From: Alphaproteobacteria bacterium
Lineage (GTDB): Bacteria; Pseudomonadota; Alphaproteobacteria; Rs-D84
NCBI GenBank assembly: GCA_017443235.1
Contig: JAFSOV010000016.1
Location: 73,525 to 124,514, forward strand
Direction: 5' to 3'
DNA length: 50,990 nt
Both the position numbers and the translations under genes were made by a program. Positions 36,023-43,758 of the stretch are shown here, piece after piece; the stretch's first letter is position 1, and every line of letters begins with the position of its first letter. The notes under the pieces are model-generated. The model was not told the DNA's origin. It was given only the letters and a program-made list of their open reading frames with translations, and ran no database searches.

Positions 36023-36987
36023 TGTTTTATAACAGTTAAAGCGCCATCGGATATTTTAATTGTCCCGCCCAACGGTAAAACCGTCATTGGATAAGTGTGT
36101 CCAAAATCTACATTGGCAACAACCGGGATGTTTTTTAGTTCTGGATGAATATTAAATATAGAAACTATATCATCCCTTGATACCTCGCTTTTGCTTTCCG
36201 TGCGGCCAATTACCAATCCGCGAACATTCTTGAACCATGGTTGATGAATAGTGGATTGTAGAATTCGATCAAGGATGTGTTTGTTGCCACCTTCAATTTC
36301 TAATGCCAAAATTAAATCATTATCAGTCGGCATGTATTGTGTACCGTACAATAATTGAAATGTGGTCATTTCACCGCCAATCAAAGTCCCAGTAGCAGAA
36401 CCAGAATTTATAATCCAAAATCCGTCGTTTTTATTAAAATGTCTGTCTTCTTGATTTATAAACCATTCTGGATCGTCGCTCCATTCCTGACATGGTTGAA
36501 CGAAAAATTCTGAATCATCAAATAAAATTCGTCTTAAATAATCAAGAGTATAATCTGCACCATATTTCATACCAAGGCTGGAAAAATGTGGGCCGTAATA
36601 CGAAACTATACCCGTTTTCGCCAATATAGCGTTTTGTAATGCCGCGATATCAGAATATCCGATTAACATTTTTGGATTTTGCTTTATTTGTTCAAAATCT
36701 ATCAAACCTAACAATTGATTAGAATTAAAACCACCGATAACAGTAAAGATTGCTTTTACATTCTTATCAGCATACGCATCGTGTAAATCTTGTATTCTTG
36801 CATCAATTGGAGATGAAACAAAAGAATCAATGATACCCAAATTTTTACCAAAAGAAACCTTTAATCCCATTTGTTCAAGACGTTCTGTGGCAATTTTGCG
36901 AACATCTTCACCTATGATTTGGTATGAAAAAGCAGGAGCAATAATGCGCACTTCATCGCCTGCTTTTAATTTTCGTGGAAAAATCAT
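36019..36987 (-). CDS. S66 family peptidase, MccF-like (322 aa)
   Basis: A serine peptidase of the LD-carboxypeptidase/MccF family. The catalytic triad is visible: S112 in IGYSDIAAL, the glutamate of LEIEGGN (E232 by alignment, E230 nearby), and H301 in DFGHTYPM. The loop EWSDDPEWFINQED (about 168-181) is tryptophan-rich, as in the MccF branch, where such a residue stacks on the nucleotide of microcin C. LdcA enzymes that trim murein lack it. MccF gives self-immunity by cutting the peptide-nucleotide bond of microcin C. AAGGAG precedes the start. It is the last gene of the minus-strand operon after the methyltransferase (14 bp). Confidence 0.8.
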   Translation of the reverse strand: MIFPRKLKAGDEVRIIAPAFSYQIIGEDVRKIATERLEQMGLKVSFGKNLGIIDSFVSSPIDARIQDLHDAYADKNVKAIFTVIGGFNSNQLLGLIDFEQIKQNPKMLIGYSDIAALQNAILAKTGIVSYYGPHFSSLGMKYGADYTLDYLRRILFDDSEFFVQPCQEWSDDPEWFINQEDRHFNKNDGFWIINSGSATGTLIGGEMTTFQLLYGTQYMPTDNDLILALEIEGGNKHILDRILQSTIHQPWFKNVRGLVIGRTESKSEVSRDDIVSIFNIHPELKNIPVVANVDFGHTYPMTVLPLGGTIKISDGALTVIKH

Positions 36988-37001
36988 TCTCGTCTCCTTG
37001 T

Positions 37002-37826
37002 TTAATTGTTTGTTCCAAATACAAAGATATTATTGCCACGTGCCGCAATATCACTATTTTGTATATGTTGTTTCTCCATATCAAAAATTTGTTTAAATAT
37101 TTTTTTGTTTTCCAGTATATCAGCAATCTCACCTGTTTGTCCACGTAATTGTGTTTCTTGATAGCCCGGGTAAATCAAATTTGGGAAACCAGAACAAAAA
37201 TCTACCTTGATATTATGCTTTTCCATCACGTTTTTGATACTGTCTGGTGAAAACATATTGATATAAGGCATTTGATCTGTAAAACGTCCGGAACCAGATA
37301 AACATTTGTTTGCTTCGTCTATGTTGCCCAGTTTTGTATTAAAGAACGCAGCATGATACATATTAGGTGCCAATGTACAAATTATGCCGCCTTTTTTAGT
37401 TATAGATTTTAATTGTTCAAAGAAATTATCAACATCTGGTCCAACAAAACCGATAACATTGTGAAAATTGAACACGAAATCAAATTGTTGGTTCACATCT
37501 GACAAATCATTTAAATCTTGCAAGATAAAATCCCATCTGTTTTTATAAGGGTCGGATTTTTGTTTTGCGACATCTAACATTTCTTTGGAAAAGTCTATTG
37601 TAACACCAGAACATTCCGGAAATTCTTGTAATAATTTTTGTGACCAACGACCAGTTCCGCCACCTGCATCACAAAATCTAAAATTTTTCGGTAATTTTGG
37701 AATGATATATGTTTTTATAGAGTCCCATAACAAAGCATCAGATAAACGCCAATAACTTTGATTTTCAACCAAATCATACTCAGAGGCTTTGGAGGCAAAA
37801 TATTTTAATACGGATTCTTTGTACAT
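37002..37826 (-). CDS. Class I SAM-dependent methyltransferase (274 aa)
   Basis: A Rossmann-type methyltransferase: motif I CDAGGGTGRW (52-61), an acidic residue at the end of the second strand (VTIDFSKEML), and the FDFVFNFHNVIGF motif IV area. The substrate cannot be told; the type is common for small molecules and natural products. AAAGGAG lies 6 nt before the ATG. It is the middle gene of a tight three-gene operon, proS-methyltransferase-S66, with gaps of 16 and 14 bp. Confidence 0.85.
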   Translation of the reverse strand: MYKESVLKYFASKASEYDLVENQSYWRLSDALLWDSIKTYIIPKLPKNFRFCDAGGGTGRWSQKLLQEFPECSGVTIDFSKEMLDVAKQKSDPYKNRWDFILQDLNDLSDVNQQFDFVFNFHNVIGFVGPDVDNFFEQLKSITKKGGIICTLAPNMYHAAFFNTKLGNIDEANKCLSGSGRFTDQMPYINMFSPDSIKNVMEKHNIKVDFCSGFPNLIYPGYQETQLRGQTGEIADILENKKIFKQIFDMEKQHIQNSDIAARGNNIFVFGTNN

Positions 37827-37842
37827 ATTTCACTCCTTTTGC

Positions 37843-39120
37843 TTATTTAGATTTACTTTTGTTTGCAAGACGAATCAAATCAACAATATTCATTTGTTGT
37901 GTGTTACCTGTGGCACGATCTTTAATTTCCAAATTACCAGTATTGAAAAAGTTTTTCCCAGCAATTATTTTGTTTGGGATACCAATCAAATCGCTTTCTG
38001 CGAATTTGTTGCCACCACGAACATTTTGACGATCATCATATAACAAATCAAAATTCGCATTTTGTAATTGATGATATAAATTTTCGACCTGTGAAATTTC
38101 GTTATCTTTGATAGCCAAAGATATTAAATGCCATTCAAATGGGGCTATTTTTTCTGGCCACACCAAACCCTTGTCATCACTAAGACATTCTGCAACAGTT
38201 CCCATTACGCGACTTGGACCAATTCCATAGCATCCCATAATAACAGGTTTTGTTTGACCGTCTTTATCAACGAAATTGGCATTAAATGGTCCTGTAAAAC
38301 GCGTGCCCAGTTTAAAGATATTTCCAACTTCTACGGCGCGTCTTTGCTCAAAAGAATTTTCCATGCCATCTGTATAATTTGGGACAATGTCTCTTAAAGC
38401 CACCTTATCATCGATGATTTCGCGATTGATGGCTATTTTTGTTCCCGGCAAGATAAAGATTGTGTCTTCTCCGGCATCGGTCAGTGTTTGAAATTCGTGC
38501 GAATATTTCGCAAAAGCACCACCGCTAGCATATGTGAAATAGGTTTTATCGCCGATGCCGCAATCGGTATAAAACTTCATATACATTTCTGCCACTTTAT
38601 CATAGTAAGAATCTAAATCTTCTTGTGATGCGTGAAATGAATACAAGTCATTCATTCTAAATTCTTTACAACGAAACAGCCCCGATTTAGAGCGCGGTTC
38701 ATCCCTAAATTTATTTTGAATTTGAAATACAGACATTGGTAAATCTTTGTAGGATGAAATAAAATTTGTCACAAATGGTGTAACAACTTCTTCGTTTGTT
38801 GGGCTTAAAGCATAATCTTTATCTCCATGACCTTTGATTTTGTATAAAACATCTATTTTGTCCCAACGACCCGTTTTGTGCCATACTTCTGCAGGTTGCA
38901 AAACAGGCATAATAACTTCTTGACCATTTACTGTCATCATATACTGACGGATTAAATTTTCAATTTTGTTTAATGTTCTATAGCCCAACGGCATATACGA
39001 ATAAATTCCGCCCATCAATTTATGAATAAAGCCCGCGCGTGTAAGCAGCTGGGCATTTTTAGACATTTCTTGGTTGTTAAATTCTTTTTGGGTTTTATAA
39101 AATAAATTACTTTGACGCAT
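37843..39120 (-). CDS. proS: Prolyl-tRNA synthetase, probably not the housekeeping copy
   Basis: The start at 39120 is chosen by AAAGG about 8 nt upstream and gives 425 residues; the reading frame is open upstream but unsupported. All ProRS elements are intact: TNEE (108-111), FRDE in motif 2 (138-141), H163, motif 3 GIGPSR (R304) and the C-terminal anticodon-binding domain. There is no INS editing insertion. The N-terminus (MRQSNLFYKTQ...MSKNAQLLTRAGFIHK) reads to me more like the ProRS of Patescibacteria than that of alphaproteobacteria; this is recollection, not a search. AT-rich codon use matches the island, so it looks imported. It heads the operon with methyltransferase and MccF-like genes, as a resistant ProRS would. 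Confidence 0.88.
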   Translation of the reverse strand: MRQSNLFYKTQKEFNNQEMSKNAQLLTRAGFIHKLMGGIYSYMPLGYRTLNKIENLIRQYMMTVNGQEVIMPVLQPAEVWHKTGRWDKIDVLYKIKGHGDKDYALSPTNEEVVTPFVTNFISSYKDLPMSVFQIQNKFRDEPRSKSGLFRCKEFRMNDLYSFHASQEDLDSYYDKVAEMYMKFYTDCGIGDKTYFTYASGGAFAKYSHEFQTLTDAGEDTIFILPGTKIAINREIIDDKVALRDIVPNYTDGMENSFEQRRAVEVGNIFKLGTRFTGPFNANFVDKDGQTKPVIMGCYGIGPSRVMGTVAECLSDDKGLVWPEKIAPFEWHLISLAIKDNEISQVENLYHQLQNANFDLLYDDRQNVRGGNKFAESDLIGIPNKIIAGKNFFNTGNLEIKDRATGNTQQMNIVDLIRLANKSKSK

Positions 39121-39280
39121 GATATAGGCCTTTTGTATGTTTTTAGCACCTACCTCTCTTGGAGAGAGTAGCACGGTAAAGAAAAAAAGCAAGTTTTTTA
39201 AAATAGTTTTATTGTGTAGCTGATATGTAGATTTTTTGTTTTTACTGGTAATTAGCCATAAAAACACAAAAAAGTTAATA
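39121..39280 (-). promoter_or_regulatory. Leader of the proS operon
   Basis: The leader carries an imperfect hairpin CTACTCTCTCC-AA-GAGAGGTAG (about 39150-39173) between the promoter side and the proS ribosome site. There is no T-run, so it is not a terminator. It could be an attenuation or translational control element; evidence is weak. Confidence 0.35.
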
Positions 39281-39667
39281 GACATACGGACTAAGGTTTT
39301 GGTTTTCTGCGGTTTTTAAGGGGTTATTTGTTATGACATACGGACTAGTCCGTGTGTTTGGATATGTTTTTGCATTTTTTGACTTTTACAAACAGTTAAT
39401 GTTTAAGCAAAATCCCGCAGAAATCCGCAGTTTTTGTATGTGTGATTTATCTGGCAAAGCGACATATGGATTAACAGCGCAATTTTGATGATTTTTATAA
39501 AACTTAATAATGTTAATTTTTTCTTGATATTCTGCGGCTTTCCTGCTATAACTTGTTTAACAAAAATTGATAAAAATTGGTAGCAAAAGACCCCTAGAGG
39601 TGCAAATTGGTAGCAAAAATGACACGCGGACTATGGTCTAAAAAAGGTGCAAAAAATGGTAGCAAAA
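39281..39667 (+). other. attP-like repeat array upstream of the integrase
   Basis: Four core-like sites share GACA(T/C)(A/G)(C/T)GGA(C/T)TA: 39281-39293, 39335-39347 (part of the palindrome CGGACTAGTCCG), 39461-39473 and 39621-39633. The site at 39461-39477, GACATATGGATTAACAG, matches the tRNA-Asn anticodon region 44601-44617 (minus) at 16 of 17 bases. Three arm-like repeats (A/T)TGGTAGCAAAA lie at 39577, 39607 and 39656, and the third overlaps the integrase start. This is the layout of a tyrosine-integrase attachment site. No gene is visible in 39281-39655. Confidence 0.6.
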
Positions 39668-40843
39668 ACACATATTAATTTTACGGAAAAGGTGTTGGCT
39701 GAAATACCCGTGCCAACAAATAAAAAACCAATGACTTATTACGATACTGGTCAAGCAGGCTTATGTATGATTGTAACCTATGGTGGCACCAAAACATATT
39801 ATTTTTATGTAAAATTTTTCGGGGTACCGAAGCGTGTTAAGATTGGTCGGGTTGGTATTATGAAACTGGTAGATGCCAGGATGAAAGCACGCGAATTACG
39901 CGCCAAAGCGGATCGTGGTGATGACCCAGCGCAAGAACGCCAAGAAACGTTGCACGATATGACATTAAAGCAGTTTTTCGATACCCAGTATTATCCTCGG
40001 CATGTTATGGTGTATACGCGCCCAAAAACGCAAGCCAAGGCAGAAACCATGTTTCGTAATTACCTAACTGAATTTCATAAGCGTAAAATGATAAGTATCA
40101 CCCGGGCTGAAGTTGAACGCATGCATGTTGAATTAAAAGATAGAATAAGTTTATACACGGCTAACCGTACGCTTGGTATGGTTAAACATATGTATAACAA
40201 AGCGATAGAATGGGGCTACCCATCCCGGCACGGCAATCCGGCTGTTGGGATAAAAATGTTTCGGGAAAAATCCCGTGACCGATTTATAGAACCAGAAGAA
40301 TTGACCCGCTTTTTCGCCGCACTAAAAGAAGAACCAAATGAAATATTTAGAAACTATGTTTTATTATCCTTGTATATCGGACAAAGGCGGCAAAATATGT
40401 TGTCTATGCGTTGGTCAAATGTGGATTTGAATCTTGGTTTTGTGTTTTTTCCGGATTCTAAGAATGGTGATCCCCAGCGCATACCATTAATCACGCAAGC
40501 GGTGGATATATTAAAAGATATGCGCCAATATGCGACAGATGATTGGGTGTTTTCAAGCCACGGGAAAAGCAAAAGTGGCCATATGGAAGATTTACACCGG
40601 CCTTGGTACGCTTTGTTAAAGCGTTCTGGTATAGAAAATTTACGCGTTCACGATTTGCGGCGCACATTTGGCAGTTATCAAGCGATAACTGGTGCCAGTT
40701 TGCATATTATCGGAAAAGCTCTTGGCGATAAAACCAGCGCAGCAACCAAGGTTTATGCCCGGTTAACAATGGATCCCGTGCGTGATTCTATTCAACGTGG
40801 TGCGGATAAAATGTTGGAATTTGTGAATGGTACTGAAAATTAA
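39656..40843 (+). CDS. Tyrosine integrase of the P4/DUF4102 type (395 aa)
   Basis: An N-terminal DUF4102-like arm-binding domain (residues 1-95, with YFYVKFFGVPKRVKIGRVG) is followed by a core-binding domain and a catalytic domain carrying R244 (GQRR), H332-x-x-R335 (HDLRR) and the tyrosine nucleophile Y367 (KVYARL). Such integrases insert islands into the 3' half of tRNA genes. The start at 39656 is an ATG with AAGG upstream; a GTG 9 nt earlier is possible. It sits next to an attP-like array, which points to an island integrated at tRNA-Asn-type sites. Confidence 0.92.
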   Translation: MVAKTHINFTEKVLAEIPVPTNKKPMTYYDTGQAGLCMIVTYGGTKTYYFYVKFFGVPKRVKIGRVGIMKLVDARMKARELRAKADRGDDPAQERQETLHDMTLKQFFDTQYYPRHVMVYTRPKTQAKAETMFRNYLTEFHKRKMISITRAEVERMHVELKDRISLYTANRTLGMVKHMYNKAIEWGYPSRHGNPAVGIKMFREKSRDRFIEPEELTRFFAALKEEPNEIFRNYVLLSLYIGQRRQNMLSMRWSNVDLNLGFVFFPDSKNGDPQRIPLITQAVDILKDMRQYATDDWVFSSHGKSKSGHMEDLHRPWYALLKRSGIENLRVHDLRRTFGSYQAITGASLHIIGKALGDKTSAATKVYARLTMDPVRDSIQRGADKMLEFVNGTEN

Positions 40844-40913
40844 GGATTAGCCGCTAACTTGTGCAAAAATGGCACATGTTCGAATAGTGTATTTTAGATA
40901 ATCTGAAGCATTA

Positions 40914-41012
40914 ATTACACAAAAGTCGTCCGGAAAATGTGCTAAAATTACACGAAAGTCATCCGGAAAATGTGCTAAAATCACACAAAAGTCGTCCAGA
41001 AAATGTGTTTTT
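40914..41012 (+). repeat. Three tandem 33-bp repeats
   Basis: Units at 40914-40946, 40947-40979 and 40980-41012 differ at only a few bases. Each contains ACACAAAAGTCGTCCGG and AAAATGTGCTAAA, with CACA and TGTG half-sites facing each other. They lie 57 bp before the ATPase start and could be operator or iteron-like binding sites for that gene. Confidence 0.75.
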
Positions 41013-41068
41013 TGTTGATTTTTAAGAAAATTTGATTTATAATGCAGCCGGATGAAAAGGGGAGAATG

Positions 41069-42382
41069 ATGAAAAGATATGCACTAGAACAATTAAAAAA
41101 TTGGAAAAATAGCAAAACAAGAAAACCTTTGCTCGTTCAAGGGGCAAGACAGGTTGGGAAAACTTGGTTGTTAAAAGAATTTGGCAGAGAGTGTTACGAA
41201 AATACTGCCTATGTCAATTTTTATGATACCCCCGAAGCACATAATGTATTTGAGGGGTCTTATAATGTTGCAAACATAATTTCTGCCCTTGGCTCGATCA
41301 CTAATGAGCAAATTGTTCCTGGAAAAACGTTGATAATACTTGATGAAATACAAGAATGCGAACGTGCTTTGAATTCTCTAAAGTTTTTCAATGAAAATGC
41401 CCCGCAATACCATATTGCTGTAGCCGGTAGTCTATTAGGGGTTGCGTTAAAACATAAAAAAATGTCTTTCCCTGTCGGTCAGGTGGATTTTTTGACTCTG
41501 CATCCATTAAGTTTTTGTGAGTTTTTAGAAGCATTTGGTAAAGAAATGCTGGCAAGAAATATACAAGAAAATCAAATCGATGTATTACGTATGCTGCATA
41601 ATGATAGTGTTCAATTATTAAAACAGTACATGGTTATAGGGGGGATGCCAGAAGCCGTTAAAACATTTATAGAAACAAAAGATTACGAAAGCGCTCAAAA
41701 GGTTCATAAAGATATTCTGGTCAGCTATCAAAATGATTTTGCTAAATACACCACTAGCAATAATGCGACCAAAATAATGGCTGTTTGGAATTCGGTTCCT
41801 GTGCAATTGGCTAAACAAATGAGAAAAACAAAAAGATTCTTTTTCTCGGATGTGTTACCTGGGGCTAGATCTCGTAATTTAGAAGATGCGATAGAATGGT
41901 TGAAATTGTCGGGGCTTATACACCTTGTCCCGAAAGTATCAAAACCCAGCTTGCCTTTGGCGAGTTATGCGGAATCCGGGGCATTTAAGGTGTATATGAT
42001 AGATACCGGATTGTTAAGTACTATGTCTGGATTGGCAGCGAAGACAGTCATTGATGGTGATCGGATATTTCAAGAATTTAAAGGTTCTCTTACCGAACAA
42101 TATGTATTGCAAGAATTGGTGCTGAATGATATACGATTGAACTATTGGGCTTCTGAAAGCGATTCAGAGATAGATTTTATGTTTCAACACGAAGGCGATG
42201 TCGTGCCAGTCGAGGTCAAGGCGAACATAAGTTTGCAAGCCAAAAGTTTGCAAGTGTATAGAAAGAAATATAATCCGAAATTCGCTGTACGAACATCTCT
42301 AGCCGGGTATGAAGCAAACGAAGGTCTGTATAATATCCCGCTGTACATGATAGGGAATGTATTAAAGATTATATCGGAATAA
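41069..42382 (+). CDS. AAA-type ATPase, DUF4143 family (437 aa)
   Basis: Walker A GARQVGKT (K31), Walker B LIILDEIQE, and the AVAGSLLG sensor region mark the AAA_14 domain. After a winged-helix-like middle comes the C-terminal DUF4143 part (SDSEIDFMF and VPVEVKA), which has the look of a PD-(D/E)XK nuclease core. The family is widespread in gut bacteria and its role is not settled; it often sits beside mobile elements and toxin-antitoxin-like genes. GGGGAGA precedes two adjacent ATGs; I take the second. It lies just after the three 33-bp repeats. Confidence 0.85.
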   Translation: MKRYALEQLKNWKNSKTRKPLLVQGARQVGKTWLLKEFGRECYENTAYVNFYDTPEAHNVFEGSYNVANIISALGSITNEQIVPGKTLIILDEIQECERALNSLKFFNENAPQYHIAVAGSLLGVALKHKKMSFPVGQVDFLTLHPLSFCEFLEAFGKEMLARNIQENQIDVLRMLHNDSVQLLKQYMVIGGMPEAVKTFIETKDYESAQKVHKDILVSYQNDFAKYTTSNNATKIMAVWNSVPVQLAKQMRKTKRFFFSDVLPGARSRNLEDAIEWLKLSGLIHLVPKVSKPSLPLASYAESGAFKVYMIDTGLLSTMSGLAAKTVIDGDRIFQEFKGSLTEQYVLQELVLNDIRLNYWASESDSEIDFMFQHEGDVVPVEVKANISLQAKSLQVYRKKYNPKFAVRTSLAGYEANEGLYNIPLYMIGNVLKIISE

Positions 42383-42459
42383 TTCCTTTAAAAGTCGATT
42401 CTTATTTCGGATTTTTGTCGGTTCCGACCATTTTCTGAAATAACCCAGAATATACAAAA

Positions 42460-42507
42460 TTGTAAAGCACACTTTACAAAAGTGTTAATTTTAACAAAAT
42501 TGTAAAG
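42460..42507. promoter_or_regulatory. TTGTAAAG operator-like inverted repeat with an extra half-site
   Basis: TTGTAAAG-CACA-CTTTACAA (42460-42479) is a perfect 8-bp inverted repeat. A third half-site TTGTAAAG lies at 42500-42507, and GTTAATTTTAAC is between them. They lie 30-75 bp upstream of the promoter at 42535. Confidence 0.45.
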
Positions 42508-42534
42508 TGAGAAAATGGCACAAAAAGAATCATA

Positions 42535-42563
42535 TTGATTTTTAGTCGGTTTTATGTTATGAT
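42535..42563 (+). promoter_or_regulatory. Promoter of the 227-aa/HNH genes
   Basis: TTGATT, a 17-nt spacer and TATGAT. It predicts a leader of about 165 nt. Confidence 0.6.
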
Positions 42564-42569
42564 TAGCAC

Positions 42570-42734
42570 ATGCCTGTTGGAAGGCTAGCCCGTTCGTGTA
42601 AAGATTTCATCATCCAACAATTTAGATAATATAACCCACCGAGCTTATTATCTAAGACAACAGATTACGAACGCAATAATACTTATTAGATAATGAACTT
42701 GGGCAACCCCGCAAAAGCGGTAAAGGATTATATT
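42570..42734 (+). ncRNA. Structured leader with a possible pseudoknot
   Basis: GTTGGA (42576-42581) pairs with TCCAAC (42613-42618). CGTTCGT (42591-42597) lies in that loop and pairs with ACGAACG (42667-42673) outside it, a crossing arrangement. Between them TTAGATAATA (42622-42631) forms a perfect 10-bp hairpin with TATTATCTAA (42646-42655). A small GCGG/CCGC hairpin just before the ribosome site follows. It is a leader of a small island operon; no known family recognised. Confidence 0.45.
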
Positions 42735-43418
42735 ATGCAAAATATAGATTACTTTAAATTACAAGCAAAAAATCTCTACAAGGATTATAAAACACGTAAA
42801 TTGTCGGCAGCTGGCGACATTTATGAATATTCACCGAAATATTATGATATAACCGGAATTTTCTTGGATTATGATATTTTTGATGATGATCCTAAATTCG
42901 AATTCTCACTAATGAATGCTCAACATTTAATAGCTAAATTGGTCGGGTTTAAAAGTTGGAACGATTTGATAAAAGCTTCTGATACACAATTAGAAATCGC
43001 AAAAATAAAACTTGGTTGTTTCGCATTTAACAATTATGACCCATCAAAAATAGAAGATTATGAATTTTGGGTTAGCAAGGCGGAAGAAGAAAACCATACA
43101 CGATTTGATGATGAAGCTTTATTGGTGTTGGCAAGATATTATATTCTTGGCGAAGGGCAAGAAAATATACCTGTCAATGTATTCGCAGATCCGGAACCTG
43201 TTCAATATGAAGAAGTGAATATTGAAGATGATCCGAATACGCAACCTGTTATGGTCGAATGTTTGCATTGCGGCAAACGTTTTTTATCCAATGAAACAAA
43301 ATTAATACGACCAAAAGGTGATACAGATTCGGAGCCAGAAGAAGTTTGTAAGTATTGGCCAGAGTGCGACGGTCAAATCTGGGATTTAATTCCTGTGGAA
43401 GATATGGAGGGTGAATAA
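42735..43418 (+). CDS. Hypothetical protein with C-terminal cysteine cluster (227 aa)
   Basis: The start at 42735 has AAAGGA about 8 nt upstream; the frame is open 14 codons earlier without support. The N-terminal part (NIDYFKLQAKNLYKDYKTR ... QHLIAKLVGFKSWNDLIKAS) resembles a small helical module I have seen at the front of uncharacterised proteins in mobile DNA. The C-terminal third has CLHCGKRF and a later CKYWPEC, probably a zinc-binding knuckle. No function can be named. The stop is 1 nt before the HNH gene start, so the two are co-translated. Confidence 0.6.
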   Translation: MQNIDYFKLQAKNLYKDYKTRKLSAAGDIYEYSPKYYDITGIFLDYDIFDDDPKFEFSLMNAQHLIAKLVGFKSWNDLIKASDTQLEIAKIKLGCFAFNNYDPSKIEDYEFWVSKAEEENHTRFDDEALLVLARYYILGEGQENIPVNVFADPEPVQYEEVNIEDDPNTQPVMVECLHCGKRFLSNETKLIRPKGDTDSEPEEVCKYWPECDGQIWDLIPVEDMEGE

Positions 43419-43419
43419 A

Positions 43420-43695
43420 ATGAAAAATACTTATAAAAGCCCTGTAACACACGTAAATCGCAATGGATATCGTGTTTATAATGATACTGGTACATTAGTG
43501 CATCGTCATATGGCAGAAATAAAACTTGGTAGACCTTTGCATTCTGGTGAAGTTGTACATCATATAAACCGAAACAAACAAGACAATCGTCCGTCAAATT
43601 TGTATGTGTTCCATAATCAACAGGCACATTGGGCAGCTCATAAACAAGATGCAAAAAATTATGGCACGGATTATAGCTTTAAAGGCAAAAAATAA
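43420..43695 (+). CDS. HNH homing-type endonuclease (91 aa)
   Basis: A small HNH nuclease: the motif HHINRNKQDNRPSNL (about 48-62) carries the catalytic HH and N, and the NLYVFHNQQAHWAAH helix follows. The front (HVNRNGYRVYNDTG) is the DNA-contact strand of the type. GGAGG lies about 9 nt before the ATG. It follows the 227-aa gene with a 1-nt gap. It may be a homing nuclease, or the partner of the 227-aa protein in a defence pair. Confidence 0.8.
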   Translation: MKNTYKSPVTHVNRNGYRVYNDTGTLVHRHMAEIKLGRPLHSGEVVHHINRNKQDNRPSNLYVFHNQQAHWAAHKQDAKNYGTDYSFKGKK

Positions 43696-43708
43696 AAAAG
43701 AAACATCC

Positions 43709-43729
43709 CACGATGAATTCGTGGGATGC
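43709..43729. terminator. Bidirectional hairpin between the HNH gene and the R-M fragment
   Basis: CATCCCACGA-TGAAT-TCGTGGGATG perfect 10-bp stem, between convergent genes, with A-rich and T-rich sides. Confidence 0.7.
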
Positions 43730-43758
43730 TTGTTATTGCACAATAATTTTAGGGATGT

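Noticed and set aside
39281..39667. CRISPR array
   Set aside because: Repeats are short, unevenly spaced, and match integrase core and arm sites; no cas genes.
40914..41012. CRISPR array
   Set aside because: The 33-bp units are directly tandem without spacers.
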